A stretch of 64,000 nt of DNA from Diplosphaera chodatii (taxonomy: Eukaryota > Chlorophyta > Trebouxiophyceae > Prasiolales > Stichococcaceae): NCBI GenBank assembly GCA_032358165.1, contig JAALGY010000020.1:620001-684000 (forward strand), read 5' to 3'. This document shows, piece by piece, positions 59,622 through 64,000 of this stretch. Below the pieces are notes generated by a model. That model did no database searches, was not told the origin of the DNA, and saw only the letters and a program-made list of their open reading frames with translations. The position numbers and the translations under genes were made by a program. Each line of letters begins with the position of its first letter. Position 1 is the first letter of the stretch.

Positions 59622-61711
59622 TTAGATACAACAGCACATGCTTCCCACATGCACAAGCATCATATGTAGCACGCAGCAGTGCACGTCTATCTGAATGGTT
59701 ACAACCGCAAGAACCGCTGCGCTATCCGCGGCGGGCGTCCGACATTGTACCCCATATTGCTGCGACACAAGGGGCTTCCATGTGAGGGCTTTCACACGGT
59801 GCTTCCAGTATGATAAGCTGCATGTGGAAGCAACAAGCATACTATGCGGCTTCGCCCAGATGAGATCGTCAATGGGTGGTTGCAACCATGCAAAGCACCT
59901 GAGTAGGATGTGGTACATCAGGTGCATGAAGCTCAGGTAGAACACAGCATTGACGACCAGCAGGCAGCATATGACCGTGACCACGGCATTGGGTGACACG
60001 GTCCCTGAGTGTCCCACCAGTGCTGCAAGCTGGTCCTGCAGCAGGAATGCCGACGTCGATGTGACGCTACTATAGGTAAGCTAGGGCCAGCACATTGCAT
60101 GGCCATGCGCGGAGCGCAGGCAGTTGCTCTTGCGCGTCAGCCTGAACAGCACGTGCCTACACAGAGGTGTTCAGATTGTTGCACAAGGCATGTGCATACC
60201 ACATGTTGTGCAAGTCCTTCAGCTGGTAGAACACCACAGAATCTCTGGATGACAATGCACAGGTAGCAGGAGTGGATGAGAGAAGACGAAGCGCACAATT
60301 GTGGAGCAGGAGCTGGTGACCATGAGGGCGAACAGGTTCTCCCGCGTCACCCAGCAAGATACTCCGATGAAGCCCAGGTAACCACTCAGCCGCGCCTGCA
60401 CAGTGCGGTGGTGGACCCCTGCTCATGGAAATCATCTACCAGACTGGTGACATGCACGCATGCCGTAGTGACCTCGTCACGTTACAGACAGTCTTGGAGG
60501 TTCTGACAAAACCAATCAGGCGAATGCCTCCGCTCACATCAGCCAGACTCCCACAGCTGTTGCTGAGTCCATTGGCTTCATGCACAAACTGCTCACCACA
60601 GTGCCGAGCCCGATGCCGGCACTCCAGCCCCAATGCCGCGACCACGTGAGGCCCAGCGTGGCTGCCGTGACGCCGTGCGTGAAGACGTATGTGATTGCCT
60701 TCACAGGGCCTAACAGTACTGCAGATAGCAGTACCAGGATCACGTCAACCTGAGTCTGCACAGACTGTACATACATTTCAGGAGGTCTTCAAAGCATATA
60801 CGGCATGCATCAGAAGCTGGGTAAGCAGACTCATCGCTCAACCACATGTGAGGAGCGCTCACTGAGGACCAAGAAGAAGGTGGCTGTCATTGTCTTGCGC
60901 CCGGCGGCAGGGCCAGAGCGCAGCGCCGACAAAATGACGGGCAAGGGCAGGAAATAGCCCAAGTAGCCTTCCAGATGCATCGTGGAGGCCAGGGCATATG
61001 CCAGACCCGACACAGCTGCAAGCATTGCAGTCTCCACCAACCGCTGGCATAACACAGATACATTGATTAGATCCTGTGAGATGCCGTCTAGGTAGTCTGT
61101 GCATGTGCAGCATATGCAGATGACGATTCCGTAATCACAGCTTGTGACGCAAAGCTGCAGGGTCGCACGCCGCATCGTACTAGATGCAGTGCAACTATGC
61201 CTCCTCTGCAGTGTCCTCAATAGGACTCTGAGGGTGAAACTGCATGCAGCTACTTCGAATAAAGTACCTGCGTCGCATGCAGGCTGTAGCTGGCAGGCGG
61301 CTGCTCTGCGCGCTGCTGCTTGATGCGCTCCTGAATGGCTTGCAAACGGTCGACATCAGCACCCGAAGCGGCAGACGGCACTGGAGGCTGCAGCTCCCGC
61401 GCAGCATCGCCGTCTGTGCCCGTCGTCCGCAGCGGCGCTTCGGCTGCACAGCGGCTGATGGTGTGGCGGCGACAGGTGTCCGCCACGGTCGGCCCATGTG
61501 CATGGCTGTGCTGCCTGCGTCAGGGACGTGACAAGCTTGATGGTGCGCAATCTTGCCAGACAGGCAGCAAGGACGAAGATGTGCGCGTTGCCTCGCGCAA
61601 CACAAGCCTCCGAACTGCACACCTGACAGTAGTGGTGGCATGGGGTGCGGCGGGACAACAGGCACGGTCATGCTTGATTGAGGGTGAGCACCGCCATATG
61701 GCGGACCGCAT
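59622..61711 (-). CDS. Plant/cyanobacterial DUF2232-type membrane protein, plastid-targeted
   Basis: Exons from the N-terminus: 61623-61711, 61268-61514, 60863-61043, 60597-60718, 60297-60395, 59899-60035, and a provisional last exon 59622-59817; about 356 residues. The first exon is Arg/Ser/Thr/Cys-rich and acid-free, a likely transit peptide. A charged linker (DVDRLQAIQERIKQQ) leads into conserved membrane helices: RLVETAMLAAVSGLAYALAS, YLGYFLPLPVILSALRSG, AGRKTMTATFF, LLGPVKAITYVFTHGVTAA, WVTRENLFALMVTSS and VVNAVFYLSFMHLMYHILL. This order matches the plastid-located plant family containing DUF2232 (YybS-like), whose function is unknown. The last exon is uncertain: its Cys-rich end (CCVLHMM, CCCI) does not look like the family. 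Confidence 0.8.
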
Positions 61712-62112
61712 AGTGTCTGAGTTCAGTCAAGACGTATAGGTGTGCTGCAATGCGAGCAGCAGGATCTGCATTTGCTAAAACCAGGCACATGCAGGGCACA
61801 GCGCACGGTGCATTAGGCTTCCAGCACGGGGTTTTAATGCCGTCTGATCAGCCGGAAACAGAATCCGACACGTACAAGCGACTGTGGGTGGCAGGGGCGT
61901 CTGTGAGGCGGCGTGCACCTGCGATCAAGAGTTGCATTCCCGGCGGCTTCTGATCTGGGTTCCCTTCGCTGAGCTGTCGACAGCCATACAAACTTGAGGC
62001 GCACAAACTTGGTTGCAAGCTTGCAAGGCCGTGGATCGTCGCCATATTAGGGAGTCTCACTGTGAACTCGAAAGTCACAGGCTCAAGGTGGCAGTGACCG
62101 GCTGTCAACACG
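61712..62112. promoter_or_regulatory. Divergent upstream region (DUF2232 / pyrophosphatase)
   Basis: 401 bp between two start codons facing away from each other; must contain both promoters. No specific element identified. Confidence 0.5.
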
Positions 62113-63670
62113 ATGAGCTACAGCAACTTGCACGCTGCACACCAGCAGAAGGGCCATGCAAGTAAGTCTACACAACGCTGAGCGTTGCAGGCCATGTTGT
62201 CGTCCATATACGTACAGCCACCGATCAAGTCCCTCTCTGCTGCTTTGCAGGTCACCCCTGGTAAGAGAGCAAGGTGTCAATCATGTGTGATCTATGGGCA
62301 GTCCTCGTCAATGTACGCAGCAGAGTGCTGACAAATGTCTGCTTCGATGCTCACAGGCACGATCTGGCAGTGGGGGATGACGCACCACAGATCGTGAATG
62401 CAGTCATCGAGATTCCCAGGTGAGTACTACACTTCAGATGCTGCATCGGCTGCAAAGCGCAGCCCCAGCCATCAAGCTGTGTTGCTGAGGATCAGTGTGC
62501 ACTGGCAGGGGCTCAAAAGTGAAGTATGAGCTGGACAAAGATACCGGCATGCGTGAGTCCTTGACCATCAGGCCGCCTGCCTTGCCGTGGTCACCTGCGT
62601 GATGTGGTTGCCATAAGGTTGCCACCGTTGTCACCCTGTGTCATTGTAATGTGTTGACACAGCGATCACAAACTGGGCTGCTGGCTATGCAGTGTACATC
62701 GACCGTATTTTGTACTCCTCGGTGGTGTACCCGCACAACTATGGCTTCATCCCGAAGACGCTGTGTGAGGATAACGATCCATTGGACATCCTCGTCCTCA
62801 TGCAGGGTGGGTGTACGACCATGTGCTGCTGCATCACCGTGCTTGACAGGCGCTGCCTCAGCGAGCAGCAGGTACTCCAAGCAAGCTACACGACATGCCA
62901 TTCACCGGCCTAAGGTTGGCACACGTGTGCTGCAGAGCCTGCACAGCCGATGTGCTTCCTGCGGGCGAAGCCGATCGGGCTGATGCCCATGCTGGATCAG
63001 GGCGAGCAGGATGACAAGGTCACAAACAGGACCATCTGTTTATCAACTGCTGGCTAACCCGCTGCAAGGGTGCACTGCAGCTATCCTGTGCCAACTCCAT
63101 GTCATCGCAGGTAGTTGGCGCTGATTGCGCTCTCACACATCGTGTCAGTTATACACTGAAATACGACTGCACTCGCAGATCATCGCTGTCCATGCCGACG
63201 ACCCAGAGTACAGCGGCTTTGACGACATCTCCCAGATCCCGAAGCACAGGCTAGCGGAGATCAAGCGCTTGTGAGTCACCCAACTTTTGATAGTAGGGGT
63301 ACAGTGCAGCCAGGCTACAGTCCTCTGCAGACCCACCCCGAGCGTATCACCGTGACATGCCGTGTGCACATGAGTGGGCTCACGATGTGCTCTGCAGCTT
63401 TGAGGACTACAAGAAGAATGAGAAGAAGGAGGTCAAGGTGGACGAGATCCTGGGGGCGGATGTTGCACGGAAGGCCATATCCGATGCCATGGTAAACATT
63501 AATATACCAATGCACGACTCTGTAGCATGCATGAACAATGCACGGCCTTCAAGAGCTGGTCATGTACATGCACTGGCGTCTTAGTGTTGCGTGGCGTCCA
63601 GTGCTGATGCCTGCTGTGCGGTGCGCAGAAAATGTACAATGATGAGTACATGCCAAGGCGTGCACGGTAG
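62113..63670 (+). CDS. Soluble inorganic pyrophosphatase (family I, plant-like)
   Basis: Hydrolyses pyrophosphate to two phosphates with Mg2+, pulling biosynthetic reactions forward. Nine exons chain in phase: 62113-62161, 62251-62260, 62357-62419, 62509-62552, 62693-62806, 62936-63018, 63179-63270, 63398-63491, 63629-63670; 196 residues. Motifs in order: [26 protein letters not shown] (substrate Lys/Glu), [30 protein letters not shown] (the D-x-D-P-x-D metal site), [19 protein letters not shown] (second metal/catalytic cluster), [19 protein letters not shown]. The 10-nt exon 62251-62260 supplies the HPW residues and restores phase. There is no transit peptide: the N-terminus [14 protein letters not shown] suggests a cytosolic form. 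No GC-AG intron was seen. Confidence 0.95.
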
Positions 63671-64000
63671 TGCCTGCTGGAGGATGAGTGCGGCACAGGA
63701 TTCGCGAGCATAACGAGGGAGTGTTGCGAATGGCTGCAGGCTATGAACTGTGGTTGGCATGCATTTGACAATTGACAATGACGACACTTGCTTCAGTCAG
63801 ATCAGGAGTACCGGTCAAGTGGTCCAGCAGTGACACCTAATCCTAGCAGCTTTCTGCCATCGTCGCTGCCGAGTAGAGTGCATGCGTCAGAGCTGTCAAA
63901 TGCTCCGGGTGATATACGCTTTTCTTGGGTCAGGCAACCAGGAGGATCACGAGGGCAACACTCGTTGCTGGCAACGCAAATGCAGCCTGTGAGGTGACAG
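63671..64000. other. Pyrophosphatase 3' flank
   Basis: 330 bp to the window end. No coding signal; presumably 3' UTR and intergenic sequence. Confidence 0.5.

Noticed and set aside
61195..61671. Arg/Ser-rich 158-codon minus-strand frame as an alternative DUF2232 N-terminus
   Set aside because: It looks like a transit peptide, but phase into the conserved RLVETAML exon fits only the other frame (DVDRLQAIQERIKQQ).
1..64000. Transposons, CRISPR arrays, biosynthetic gene cluster
   Set aside because: No transposase, reverse transcriptase, terminal repeats, spaced direct repeats or co-directed pathway genes were found on reading both strands.

Overview
The window is nuclear DNA of an intron-rich eukaryote, most likely a green alga (Chlorophyta; I lean to Trebouxiophyceae from overall style, not from a diagnostic marker). 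Reasons: no long operon-like reading frames; nearly every gene is cut into many short exons with GT/GC...TGCAG junctions; GC-rich coding sequence; and plant/chloroplast-type proteins (OEP24-like envelope pore, YlmG/CCB3-like YGGT protein, plant-type DUF2232 protein, a Tat-type lumenal precursor, a plant-like soluble pyrophosphatase). No rRNA, tRNA, transposon or CRISPR array was seen. Gene models were built by hand from the translated exons and splice phase; exon junctions agree in reading frame in almost every model, but none is backed by transcripts.

Layout, left to right: SET-domain lysine methyltransferase (<1-2906, +, cut by the left edge); OEP24-like pore (3809-5567, +); SLC35D-like nucleotide-sugar transporter (5870-8267, -); protein with two START/polyketide-cyclase domains plus helical repeats (9240-15271, +); Gfo/Idh/MocA dihydrodiol dehydrogenase-like oxidoreductase (16577-19331, -); small unrecognised gene (19716-20102, -); gamma-glutamyltranspeptidase-like enzyme (20830-24699, -); short thylakoid-lumen precursor (25133-25522, +); a roughly 1,690-residue RFTS-DDT-WHIM chromatin protein (26269-37943, +); complex I ferredoxin C1-FDX-like protein (38312-39320, -); CCR4-NOT subunit NOT3 (40102-47533, +); carnosine N-methyltransferase-like enzyme (47676-50252, -); YlmG/YGGT protein (50617-52095, +); type II membrane SGNH hydrolase (52605-57264, -); plastid-targeted ICMT/PEMT-like methyltransferase (57966-59473, -); plant DUF2232 membrane protein (59622-61711, -); soluble inorganic pyrophosphatase (62113-63670, +).

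The genes do not form one pathway. Themes are chromatin and mRNA control (SET, RFTS-DDT, NOT3), plastid biology (OEP24, YlmG, DUF2232, lumenal protein, ICMT-like), mitochondrial complex I (C1-FDX) and small-molecule enzymes. Several neighbours are divergent and share 360-970 bp upstream regions.

Most unusual: (1) the combination of a DNMT1-type RFTS domain, a DDT/WHIM module and a PWEV-ending Tudor/ARF-ancillary-like domain in one protein without a methyltransferase domain; (2) about 15 GC-AG introns among roughly 160 inferred introns; (3) a perfect 50-bp tandem duplication that copies a GC-type 5' splice site; (4) a diverged copy of an exon end in the GGT gene; (5) three copies of a plant-telomere-like 11-mer; (6) a 10-nt micro-exon in the pyrophosphatase gene.
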